From a virus, in IMG/VR virus record IMGVR_UViG_3300047510_003155, positions 31,913 to 95,912 of that record: DNA of 64,000 nucleotides; one strand, written 5' to 3'. Shown here piece by piece: positions 55,001 through 62,350 of the stretch. Numbering within the stretch: the first letter of the stretch is position 1; every line of letters starts with the position of its first letter. The notes beneath the pieces are model-generated. The model made no database searches. It saw only the letters and a program-made list of their open reading frames with translations, and was not told the DNA's origin. Position numbers and translations under genes: made by a program.

Positions 55001-57798
55001 TGGCTGGGATATTTTCACTTAGAGAAGTTAGAACAGAACAACTAACAAATGTTAATGAAGGACTAACACTAGATATTCCTGGTCTTCTTTATGGTTATTT
55101 TGGTGGGGGTGATATTGCTACTAGTGATTTTATTTCTACTATTGATCGTTTAGACTTCTCTACAGAAACCGTAAGTACTCCAACCCCTAAGTTATCTCAA
55201 GGAAGATTTGGTTTAGCAGCAGTATCAAATAGTTCTTATGGTTATTTTTGTGGAGGAGAACGTCAAGTTGGAACTCCCCCTACGGTATCTTACTCAACTA
55301 TAGATCGCCTAGATTTTTCTACAGAAACAGTATCAGTACCAACATCTAAGTTATCTCAATCAAAACCTGGTTTGGCAGCAGTCTCAAGTAGTTCTTATGG
55401 TTATTTTGGTGGTGGTGATATTAGTGTTACTCCAACCACATCATTGGTTTGTACTATAGATCGTTTAGATTTTTCCGCAGAAACCGTATCAACGCCTGGA
55501 TCCTATCAGTTATCTCAGGCAAGATTTAGTTTAGGGGCAGTCTCAAGTAGTTCTTATGGTTACTTTGGTGGTGGTATTAATTCTCCTGGTATTCGTGTTT
55601 GTACTATAGATCGTTTAGATTTCTCTACAGAAACAGTATCAGTACCAACCCCAAAATTATCTCAAGCAAGAGGTACTTTAGAAGCAACATCAAGTAATTC
55701 TTATGGTTACTTTGGTGGTGGTTTTGATGGTACTATTAGAGTTTGCACCATTGATCGTCTAGATTTTTCCACAGAAACCGTCACAACACCAACACCTAAG
55801 TTATCTCAAGCAAGATCTGGTTTAGCAGCAGTCTCAAGTAGTTCTTATGGTTACTTTGGTGGTGGTACTACTGCTCCTACTTATGTCTGTACGATAGATC
55901 GTTTAGATTTCTCGACAGAAACAGTATCAGTTCCATCACCAAAATTGTCTCAAGCAAAAGATCAATCAACAGGAGTCCAAGTCAATCGTCAGCAAATCTT
56001 CAGAGGTTCTCCTAAGTTTACTAACTGGCCTGAGAGTGCTAATGTTGGTTATTTTGGTGGTGGTGATATTCCAGCTGGACCTAATCCAGTTACTACATTT
56101 GATCGTTTAGATTTATCCACAGAAACAATAACTACACCACAAACTAAAATATCCCCAGCAAGATATAGTTTGGATGTAACATCAAGCAGTTCTTATGGAT
56201 ACTTTGCCGGTGGTGCTAGTTCTCCTAGTGTTTTTTATTGCACCATAGATCGTTTAGATTTTTCATCAGAAACAATATTATATCCAACATCTAAGTTATC
56301 TAAAGCAGCAATTGTAAATGCAGTTTCAAGTGATTTTTATGGATATTATGCAGGTGGGGGACCAGAAACTGGAGCTACTTTTTCTAATATTAACCGTCTA
56401 GATTTCTCTACAGAAACCGTAACGACACCGACATCTTATTTAAGTTCCGCAAAAAATAAGTTTGCATCAGCTTCAAATGCTTTTTATGGATACTTTGGTG
56501 GTGGTGTTTCCCCCACTACTCTTTTTTCTACCATCGACCGTTTAGATTTTTCAACAGAAATAGTATCAACACTAACCTCTAGGTTATCTCAAGTAAAAAA
56601 TAGTTTAGGAGCAGTTTCAAGTAGTTCTTATGGATATTTTGGTGGTGGTTATACTCCCACTCCTGTTTCCACCATAGACCGTTTAGATTTTACTACAGAA
56701 ACAGTAACTACAACATCAACTAAGTTATCTTCAATAAGAGTTAAATCCAAAGGAGCAGTTTCAAGTAATTCTTATGGTTACTTTGGTGGAGGAAGAACAC
56801 CTGGATTCACCTCCACCATAGACCGTTTAGATTTTTCTACAGAAACAGTATCAACACCAGGACCTAAATTATCTCAAGCAAGATCTGAAATAGGAGCAGT
56901 ATCAGGAGCAAGAGGGACTCAAAGAGTTGGTTCTGCCACTTATGGTTATTGGGGTGGTGGTGGTACTCCTACTGATGTTTGTACTATAAACCGTTTAGAT
57001 TTCTCTACCGAAACAGTATCAGTACCAGGACCTAAGTTATCTCAGGCAAGAACTGGTCTTAAAGCATTTTCAAGCACTCTTTATGGTTATTTTGGTGGAG
57101 GATTTACTCTAAGTAATATTTCTACAATCGATCGTTTAGATTTTATTACAGAAACAGTGTCAGTACCAACACCTAAATTATCTATAGCAAGAAATAACAT
57201 ATCAGCAACATCAAGTAGTTCTTATGGTTATTTTGGTGGTGGTAGTACTCCTACTCTTGTTTCTACAATCGATCGTTTAGATTTTATTACAGAAACAGTG
57301 TCAGTACCAACACCTAAATTATCTAAGGTAAGAAATGGTTTAGTAGCAACTTCAAGTAGTTCTTTTGGATACTTTGCTGGTGGGGCTACTCCTATTATTG
57401 ATTGTACCATAGACCGTTTAGATTTTTCTACAGAAACAGTAACACCTGTATCAAGTACATTATCTGCAGCAAAAAGAAATTTAGCGGGGACATCAAGTAA
57501 TTCTTATGGTTACTTTGGTGGTGGACTACTAGCGCCAGCAACAATAAATGCTTCCACTATTGACCGTTTAGATTTCTCTACAGAAACCGTAAGTACTCCA
57601 ACACCTAAGTTATCTCAAGAAAAAAGTAGTTTAGTAGCAACATCAAGTAGTTCTTATGGTTATTTTGGTGGTGGTAGTACTCCTACTCTTGTTTCTACAA
57701 TCGATCGTTTAGATTTCTTTACAGAAACAGTATCAGTCCCATCACAAAAACTTACTCAAGCAAGAGATCAATTAGCAGCAGTCTCAAACGCAAACTAA
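55000..57798 (+). CDS. Kelch-like repeat protein 3 (18 repeats), 932 aa
   Basis: MAGIFSLREVRTEQLTNVNE aligns with the paralogues' N-termini. It has 18 repeats, with linkers SPKFTNWPESAN after repeat 6 (about 56023-56043) and GTQRVGSAT after repeat 12 (about 56915-56940), the same 6+6+6 plan. Repeats 14, 15 and 18 share nearly identical bases, including the loop STPTLV, suggesting recent copying. Loop lengths between GGG and the next strand vary from about 4 to 14 residues. The start overlaps the sulfotransferase stop. Many repeats hold an S/T-V-P-T-P-K motif that could be modified by the enzymes nearby (inference). Confidence 0.85.
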   Translation: MAGIFSLREVRTEQLTNVNEGLTLDIPGLLYGYFGGGDIATSDFISTIDRLDFSTETVSTPTPKLSQGRFGLAAVSNSSYGYFCGGERQVGTPPTVSYSTIDRLDFSTETVSVPTSKLSQSKPGLAAVSSSSYGYFGGGDISVTPTTSLVCTIDRLDFSAETVSTPGSYQLSQARFSLGAVSSSSYGYFGGGINSPGIRVCTIDRLDFSTETVSVPTPKLSQARGTLEATSSNSYGYFGGGFDGTIRVCTIDRLDFSTETVTTPTPKLSQARSGLAAVSSSSYGYFGGGTTAPTYVCTIDRLDFSTETVSVPSPKLSQAKDQSTGVQVNRQQIFRGSPKFTNWPESANVGYFGGGDIPAGPNPVTTFDRLDLSTETITTPQTKISPARYSLDVTSSSSYGYFAGGASSPSVFYCTIDRLDFSSETILYPTSKLSKAAIVNAVSSDFYGYYAGGGPETGATFSNINRLDFSTETVTTPTSYLSSAKNKFASASNAFYGYFGGGVSPTTLFSTIDRLDFSTEIVSTLTSRLSQVKNSLGAVSSSSYGYFGGGYTPTPVSTIDRLDFTTETVTTTSTKLSSIRVKSKGAVSSNSYGYFGGGRTPGFTSTIDRLDFSTETVSTPGPKLSQARSEIGAVSGARGTQRVGSATYGYWGGGGTPTDVCTINRLDFSTETVSVPGPKLSQARTGLKAFSSTLYGYFGGGFTLSNISTIDRLDFITETVSVPTPKLSIARNNISATSSSSYGYFGGGSTPTLVSTIDRLDFITETVSVPTPKLSKVRNGLVATSSSSFGYFAGGATPIIDCTIDRLDFSTETVTPVSSTLSAAKRNLAGTSSNSYGYFGGGLLAPATINASTIDRLDFSTETVSTPTPKLSQEKSSLVATSSSSYGYFGGGSTPTLVSTIDRLDFFTETVSVPSQKLTQARDQLAAVSNAN
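55090..57760 (+). repeat. Tandem kelch-like coding repeats, array 3
   Basis: 18 units of about 138-195 bases. The loop-coding sequence GGTAGTACTCCTACTCTTGT occurs in two units (near 57240 and 57670). Confidence 0.85.
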
Positions 57799-57801
57799 AT
57801 A
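57795..57801 (+). promoter_or_regulatory. Late promoter fused to the stop codon of kelch gene 3
   Basis: CTAAATA containing the stop codon, 23 bases before the next ATG. Confidence 0.6.
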
Positions 57802-57823
57802 AGGTAACTATATCATTATTGAT

Positions 57824-58483
57824 ATGAATGATTTATTATCCAATATTTTAATTCAACCAAAAGTAGTCACAAAGGAAAACTGTAAATATCTGCTTGATTT
57901 TGCTAATCAAGCAGATATGGAACAGATGGGAGTATTTGATCCTGATAAAACAAATCTTACAAAAAAATCAGAACATAAAGTAGATAAGACATCTAGAGAT
58001 GTAAAGTGTGCTGATATAACTCCTATTCTTCCTCAAGTTCATGATTTGATGAAGAATATCATCGATCATGTTATTAATCCTTTTTATAATTTTAAGATTC
58101 GTGATAGTGAAATGCCTCAACTTCTTTACTATGAAAAAGGAGGGCACTATAAACCTCATTATGATGCAGAAGCACTTTGGACGAATCCTGATGGAACAAC
58201 AATGTGGAAGAAGAGTGTAGATCGGGATCTTTCTACGGTTCTTTTTCTCAACGATGATTTTGAGGGTGGTTATTTTTCTTTTCCAGATCTAAGAATCAAA
58301 ATCAAACCAGAACCAGGACTTCTTGTTTGTTTTCCTTCTTCTAGATGGTTTAAGCACTGCGTAGAACCTGTACTTTCAGGTAAGAGATATACTTTAGTAA
58401 CTTGGATGAGAGTTCAAGGGTTTAAAACAAAAGAAGAGCAAGATAAAGAAATAGAACAGAAGTATGGAATTAAGGTTCCATAA
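57824..58483 (+). CDS. 2OG-Fe(II) oxygenase, prolyl 4-hydroxylase-like
   Basis: 219 residues with the P4H pattern: PQLLYYEKGGHYKPHYDAEA (HxD iron ligands), STVLFLNDDFEGGYFSFPDL, the distal His in WFKHCVEPV and the 2OG-binding basic residue in GKRYTLVTWMRV. P4Hs hydroxylate proline in proteins. Candidate targets close by are the Pro-containing kelch repeats (VPTPK) and the fibre proteins; the collagen-like fibre has few prolines. Directly follows kelch gene 3 behind a late promoter. Substrate assignment is inference. Confidence 0.87.
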   Translation: MNDLLSNILIQPKVVTKENCKYLLDFANQADMEQMGVFDPDKTNLTKKSEHKVDKTSRDVKCADITPILPQVHDLMKNIIDHVINPFYNFKIRDSEMPQLLYYEKGGHYKPHYDAEALWTNPDGTTMWKKSVDRDLSTVLFLNDDFEGGYFSFPDLRIKIKPEPGLLVCFPSSRWFKHCVEPVLSGKRYTLVTWMRVQGFKTKEEQDKEIEQKYGIKVP

Positions 58484-58486
58484 ATA
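58480..58486 (+). promoter_or_regulatory. T4-type late promoter
   Basis: ATAAATA overlapping the oxygenase stop codon, 26 bases before the ATG at 58512. Confidence 0.6.
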
Positions 58487-58511
58487 TCAAGAAAGTATCT
58501 CAAAATAAGAA

Positions 58512-59057
58512 ATGACTCAACTTATAAAACATTATTTGGTCGATAGAGATAATCCAGAAGTTTTTGCAACAACAGCAGAACAATTCTCAAGACCAATGTT
58601 CGGTACAATTGGTCCAAATATTGAAGGTCTTGAAGTAGTTCATGCATTAAGTGATGTAAATGGTATTACATTCTTTCTTTCCAACTGTCCTGATACTACT
58701 ACGATTAATGAAGTAGAGGGTCTTGCAATCCTTACGCAACAACAATGGGATGATGAAATCGCAGCATATGATACAAGACAAGGAACAAAACGTTTAAATC
58801 TTGTTCGTAAGTACAGAGATCAACTTCTTTCTCAAACTGATTGGATTGTAATCAAAGCAAAAGAGCAAGGAACTAATCTTACAACTGCATTTAAGGATTG
58901 GAGACAATCTCTTCGTGATCTTCCTGCAGCACCAACCTTTCCAACTGAACTTCCTGCACCTCCAGCAAATGTATCAATAGATCAAGCAATTTATGATGCT
59001 TATGTTGCAGATATTAGAACTGTTCCAATGATTAATGATCCACTTCCTCCAGTATAA
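58512..59057 (+). CDS. Tail-fibre assembly chaperone-like protein, 181 aa
   Basis: MTQLIKHYLVDRDNPEVFAT, then a domain ending RKYRDQLLSQTDWIVIKAKE and FKDWRQSLRDLPAAPTFP. The R..LL..TDW...WR..LRDLP pattern is that of phage tail-fibre assembly chaperones. A Pro-rich segment follows (PTFPTELPAPPANVS). It should help fold or attach a fibre encoded nearby, perhaps the collagen-like protein. Two of the flanking genes are oxygenases. Confidence 0.72.
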   Translation: MTQLIKHYLVDRDNPEVFATTAEQFSRPMFGTIGPNIEGLEVVHALSDVNGITFFLSNCPDTTTINEVEGLAILTQQQWDDEIAAYDTRQGTKRLNLVRKYRDQLLSQTDWIVIKAKEQGTNLTTAFKDWRQSLRDLPAAPTFPTELPAPPANVSIDQAIYDAYVADIRTVPMINDPLPPV

Positions 59058-59061
59058 TAAT

Positions 59062-59652
59062 TCAATAAGGTTTAGTCATATTTAATAAATGATAACACTT
59101 ATCGTTACGGTCAAATGCGTAATCCACGTATTGACCGTTTTTTCTTACAAAGTGTAGGAATAATTGCATAAAACGATCATTATCGTGAGTTCTTAGAGGA
59201 CTTCTCCAGTGCTCTACTTGAGTTCCAAGATACGCAACTCCATGTCCTACAGGTGTTACAACTGCTCTATTCTTACCTTCTAAATCTTTGAGTTTAATCG
59301 GCCAAGCAGCATCACCGCAAATATTCATTGTGACTGAGACTTCACAGGAAGGTCGGTCAGTATGACAGTTCATCCAACCACCTTTATGGTAAGTCGTAGA
59401 GAACCAATAAGTCGGCAGAAGTTCTTCACCAAGCAACTCCTCAAGTATTGGTTTGACTCTCCACATAATATAAGTACAGGTTGGTGGAGCATAACAAGTT
59501 AACACTCTTCCTCTTTCTGGATCGTGATGTCCTTTAAGACTTCCAAGTTCTCTTACTGCACCACAGAGGTTTTTATATTTAATCTCCAATGCTTCTTCTT
59601 TGCTGATAATATTGGGAAGATAGTACCACCCCTTTTTAGCAAACGTACTCAT
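59062..59652 (-). CDS. 2OG-Fe(II) oxygenase, minus strand
   Basis: 196 residues. Iron ligands HxD in MNCHTDRPSCEVSVTMNI, distal His in TQVEHWRSPLR and the 2OG-contact Arg in DRFMQLFLHFV. It starts MSTFAKKGWYYLPNIISKEE, an N-terminus typical of small hydroxylases. This is the third such enzyme in 17 kb, unlike the other two in sequence, so it probably has another substrate. It is a lone minus-strand gene with its own late promoter, back to back with that of the next structural genes. Confidence 0.83.
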   Translation of the reverse strand: MSTFAKKGWYYLPNIISKEEALEIKYKNLCGAVRELGSLKGHHDPERGRVLTCYAPPTCTYIMWRVKPILEELLGEELLPTYWFSTTYHKGGWMNCHTDRPSCEVSVTMNICGDAAWPIKLKDLEGKNRAVVTPVGHGVAYLGTQVEHWRSPLRTHDNDRFMQLFLHFVRKNGQYVDYAFDRNDKCYHLLNMTKPY

Positions 59653-59671
59653 ACTTATAGTTATTCTGCAG

Positions 59672-59679
59672 TATTTATT
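59672..59679 (-). promoter_or_regulatory. T4-type late promoter, minus strand
   Basis: AATAAATA on the minus strand, 20 bases before the oxygenase ATG at 59652. Confidence 0.6.
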
Positions 59680-59684
59680 CTATC

Positions 59685-59691
59685 ATAAATA
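59685..59691 (+). promoter_or_regulatory. T4-type late promoter, plus strand
   Basis: ATAAATA, 20 bases before the ATG at 59711; divergent from the minus-strand promoter six bases away. Confidence 0.65.
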
Positions 59692-59710
59692 CTTAAAAAT
59701 CTAAAAAAAG

Positions 59711-60043
59711 ATGGCAGTTCCAGCAGTTAATATTGTTGTAGAACAGGGAACCGATTACGAAGAAGTCTTTACTGTTAATAATCCTGATGGAAGTCCGTTA
59801 GATTTAACAGGACATACTGGTGTAGCAAAAATTCGTAAGTTTCCTGAATCAACCACATCAACTTCATTTAATGTTGGTATTGTATCTGCTGCAGGGCAAG
59901 TTGTAGTATCTCTTGCAAATACAGTTTCTGATGATTTGAAAGCAGGAAGATATTATTATGATGTGATTATCATCTCCTCTCAAGGAAAGAAAACCAAAGT
60001 TGTTGATGGGATGGTGCTTGTAAATCCTAGTGAGTCAATCTAA
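59711..60043 (+). CDS. Small virion structural protein, 110 aa
   Basis: MAVPAVNIVVEQGTDYEEVF, then SPLDLTGHTGVAKIRKFPES and LKAGRYYYDVIII, ending VVDGMVLVNPSES. This compact all-beta (Ig-like) pattern is common in cyanophage tail regions, often just before fibre genes. It shares one base with the collagen-like gene's start. Likely a fibre adaptor or baseplate-side protein. Confidence 0.72.
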   Translation: MAVPAVNIVVEQGTDYEEVFTVNNPDGSPLDLTGHTGVAKIRKFPESTTSTSFNVGIVSAAGQVVVSLANTVSDDLKAGRYYYDVIIISSQGKKTKVVDGMVLVNPSESI

Positions 60044-62283
60044 TGCCTTCAGTTTCTCTTGGAAGTACCAGTTATAACGTTACTGTAGGTTACAAACCTT
60101 CTCTTAAACTTACGAGAGAGGCTGGAAGTCTGCAAGGTCTTCAGGGTACTCAAGGTCCTTTAAGCAACTTTCAAGGAACTCAAGGTCATCAAGGATCTCA
60201 AGGTCTTCAGGGAAGACAAGGATCTCAAGGTCTTCAGGGGATTCAAGGAACAATTGGTATTCAAGGGCATCAGGGTACTCAAGGTCTTCAGGGAAGACAG
60301 GGTACTCAAGGAAGACAGGGATCTCAAGGACTTCAAGGAACCCAAGGAACTCAAGGTAATCAAGGTCTTCAGGGTCTTCAGGGTTTAAGTAATCAAGGAA
60401 CTCAAGGAACTCAAGGTTTACAAGGAACACAAGGAAGACAAGGAACTCAGGGACTTCAAGGAACTCAAGGTCTTCAGGGCACTCAAGGTCTTCAGGGAAC
60501 TCAAGGTCTTCAAGGTACACAAGGACTTCAAGGAGTTCAAGGTCGTCAAGGCACTCAAGGTCTTCAAGGAAGACAAGGAACCCAAGGACTTCAAGGTACT
60601 CAAGGAACTCAAGGTCTTCAGGGAACCCAAGGTACACAAGGACTTCAAGGCACTCAAGGTCTTCAAGGAAGACAAGGAACTCAAGGACTTCAAGGTACTC
60701 AAGGAACACAAGGACTTCAAGGTACACAAGGACTTCAAGGTACACAAGGTCTTCAGGGAACTCAAGGACTTTCTATTCAAGGAACCCAAGGTCTTCAGGG
60801 TCTTCAAGGAAGGCAAGGAACTCAAGGACTTCAAGGAACTCAAGGTCTTTCTATTCAAGGAACCCAAGGTCTTCAGGGTCTTCAGGGAACACAAGGTCGT
60901 CAAGGATTACAAGGAACTAGAGGTCTTCAAGGAGATCAAGGAATTCAGGGTCTTCAAGGAACACAAGGTTCTCAGGGTCTTCAAGGAACTCAAGGAATAC
61001 AGGGGCAAAGAGGAATTCAAGGAAGAGAAGGTCTTCAAGGTCTTCAAGGCGATCAAGGTATTCAGGGTTTAAGTAACCAAGGGGTTCAAGGTCTTCAGGG
61101 CGAAAGAGGATCTCAGGGAAGACAAGGAGTACAAGGAACTCAAGGTCTACAGGGTCTTCAGGGAACTCAAGGTCTACAAGGTCTTCAGGGAACTCAGGGG
61201 AGACAAGGTACACAAGGTCTCCAAGGAGTTCAGGGTCTCCAAGGAGTTCAGGGTCTTCAGGGCCTTCAAGGAACTCAAGGAACTCAAGGTCTTCAAGGAG
61301 TTCAGGGAACATCAGGTAAAGATGGAAACTTTGGTGGTGCCACTTTTGATTATACTTTTAGCACAGATACTACAAATTCTGATCCAGGTATTGGGTACTT
61401 AAAGTTTAATAATTTAGATCTTTCTCTTGCACTTGAACTTTATATTGATGATCAAAATGACGGTTCTACTGATATCCAATCTTTCCTAAGAACAATTGAT
61501 GATAGTACATCAACAATTAAAGGACACTTTAGAATATCCAATAAATTTGACAGTTCTGATTTTGCACTCTTCACAATATCTTCGATTACAGAACTGAGTG
61601 GTTATTTCCAGGTCTTCTGTGCTTATGTTTCTGGAAGCACCACAGCATTTAGTAATAATGAAGATGTTATTATTACATTTGCAAGAACTGGTGATAAAGG
61701 AGATACTGGTTCACAAGGTTCTCAAGGAGTTCAGGGTCCACAAGGTTTACAAGGTACTCAAGGTCTTCAGGGTCAAACAGGAACATCTCTCAATATTATT
61801 GGTTCTCTTGCTCTTACTCCAGGAAACGAGCAATCTGAATTAAATGCGGCATTCCCATCAGCAGGTGCCGGTGATGGTGTTATTGATACAAATACAGGAA
61901 ACTTATGGATTTATGATACTGTTTCTTGGACGAATGTAGGAAATATTCGTGGACCTCAAGGATCACAGGGTCTTCAAGGTCTGCAAGGTCTTCAAGGATC
62001 TGGGTCTCAAGGTCTCCAGGGTACTCAAGGTCTCCAGGGTACTCAAGGTCTTCAAGGAATAACTGGTGATAGTTATTGGGTTAAAACTAGTGTTGGTATT
62101 CATACATTATCTTATGTTGGTATTGGCACTACAAATCCAACAGAACAATTAACTGTTTTAGGTTCTGTTGGCATTGGTGGAAGTTTAATTTTTAATGATA
62201 CTGCAGGAATTTCTACAGTCATTGTTGCAATTGGAACTGAAAGATTTTTACAAAATATTATTATAGATTGCGGAGAATATTAA
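60043..62283 (+). CDS. Collagen-like tail fibre, 746 aa
   Basis: The N-terminal 28 residues (MPSVSLGSTSYNVTVGYKPS...) are followed by about 400 residues of Gly-x-Gln triplets (GLQ, GTQ, GRQ, GIQ) from about residue 29 to 425. A globular beta domain follows (ATFDYTFSTDTTNSDPGIGY; SSTIKGHFRISNKFDSSDFA), then two shorter collagen-like runs and a C-terminal fibre segment (SYVGIGTTNPTEQLTVLGSV). It should form a trimeric collagen-type rod on the virion. Proline, usual in animal collagen, is nearly absent; Gln fills the third position instead. Confidence 0.85.
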   Translation: MPSVSLGSTSYNVTVGYKPSLKLTREAGSLQGLQGTQGPLSNFQGTQGHQGSQGLQGRQGSQGLQGIQGTIGIQGHQGTQGLQGRQGTQGRQGSQGLQGTQGTQGNQGLQGLQGLSNQGTQGTQGLQGTQGRQGTQGLQGTQGLQGTQGLQGTQGLQGTQGLQGVQGRQGTQGLQGRQGTQGLQGTQGTQGLQGTQGTQGLQGTQGLQGRQGTQGLQGTQGTQGLQGTQGLQGTQGLQGTQGLSIQGTQGLQGLQGRQGTQGLQGTQGLSIQGTQGLQGLQGTQGRQGLQGTRGLQGDQGIQGLQGTQGSQGLQGTQGIQGQRGIQGREGLQGLQGDQGIQGLSNQGVQGLQGERGSQGRQGVQGTQGLQGLQGTQGLQGLQGTQGRQGTQGLQGVQGLQGVQGLQGLQGTQGTQGLQGVQGTSGKDGNFGGATFDYTFSTDTTNSDPGIGYLKFNNLDLSLALELYIDDQNDGSTDIQSFLRTIDDSTSTIKGHFRISNKFDSSDFALFTISSITELSGYFQVFCAYVSGSTTAFSNNEDVIITFARTGDKGDTGSQGSQGVQGPQGLQGTQGLQGQTGTSLNIIGSLALTPGNEQSELNAAFPSAGAGDGVIDTNTGNLWIYDTVSWTNVGNIRGPQGSQGLQGLQGLQGSGSQGLQGTQGLQGTQGLQGITGDSYWVKTSVGIHTLSYVGIGTTNPTEQLTVLGSVGIGGSLIFNDTAGISTVIVAIGTERFLQNIIIDCGEY
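60130..61310 (+). repeat. 9-base coding repeats of the collagen-like region
   Basis: Tandem Gly-x-Gln codons (GGT/GGA, CTT/ACT, CAA/CAG). Typical strings are CTTCAAGGAACTCAAGG. Such repeats are prone to length change by slippage or recombination. Confidence 0.85.
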
Positions 62284-62284
62284 T

Positions 62285-62292
62285 TATAAATA
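62285..62292 (+). promoter_or_regulatory. T4 late promoter (exact TATAAATA)
   Basis: Exact TATAAATA two bases after the collagen-like gene; a second ATAAATA lies at 62306-62312. Both precede the gene at 62351. Confidence 0.7.
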
Positions 62293-62297
62293 TCTAA

Positions 62298-62324
62298 AAC
62301 CCCCGATAAATATTGGGTTGTTTT
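62298..62324 (+). terminator. Weak possible terminator
   Basis: AACCC (62298-62302) with GGGTT (62315-62319) and GTTTT after it. The 5-bp stem and 12-base loop are weak; the loop contains the second ATAAATA. Confidence 0.25.
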
Positions 62325-62350
62325 ACGGTATATACCACCATCTTAAGTGA

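Noticed and set aside
43547-57760. Regular spaced repeats that resemble a CRISPR or satellite array
   Set aside because: The units are in frame, vary in length, encode one continuous protein in each of three genes, and lack the short fixed repeat/spacer form of CRISPR.
42214-59700. A diversity-generating retroelement as the source of loop variation
   Set aside because: No reverse transcriptase, template repeat or accessory protein was found in the window, and differences are not confined to adenine positions.
60110-60903. Long minus-strand frames of 161-211 codons opposite the collagen-like gene
   Set aside because: They are shadows of the 9-base repeats (monotonous LEDLEFLEYLE or SLKTLSSL) without ribosome sites.
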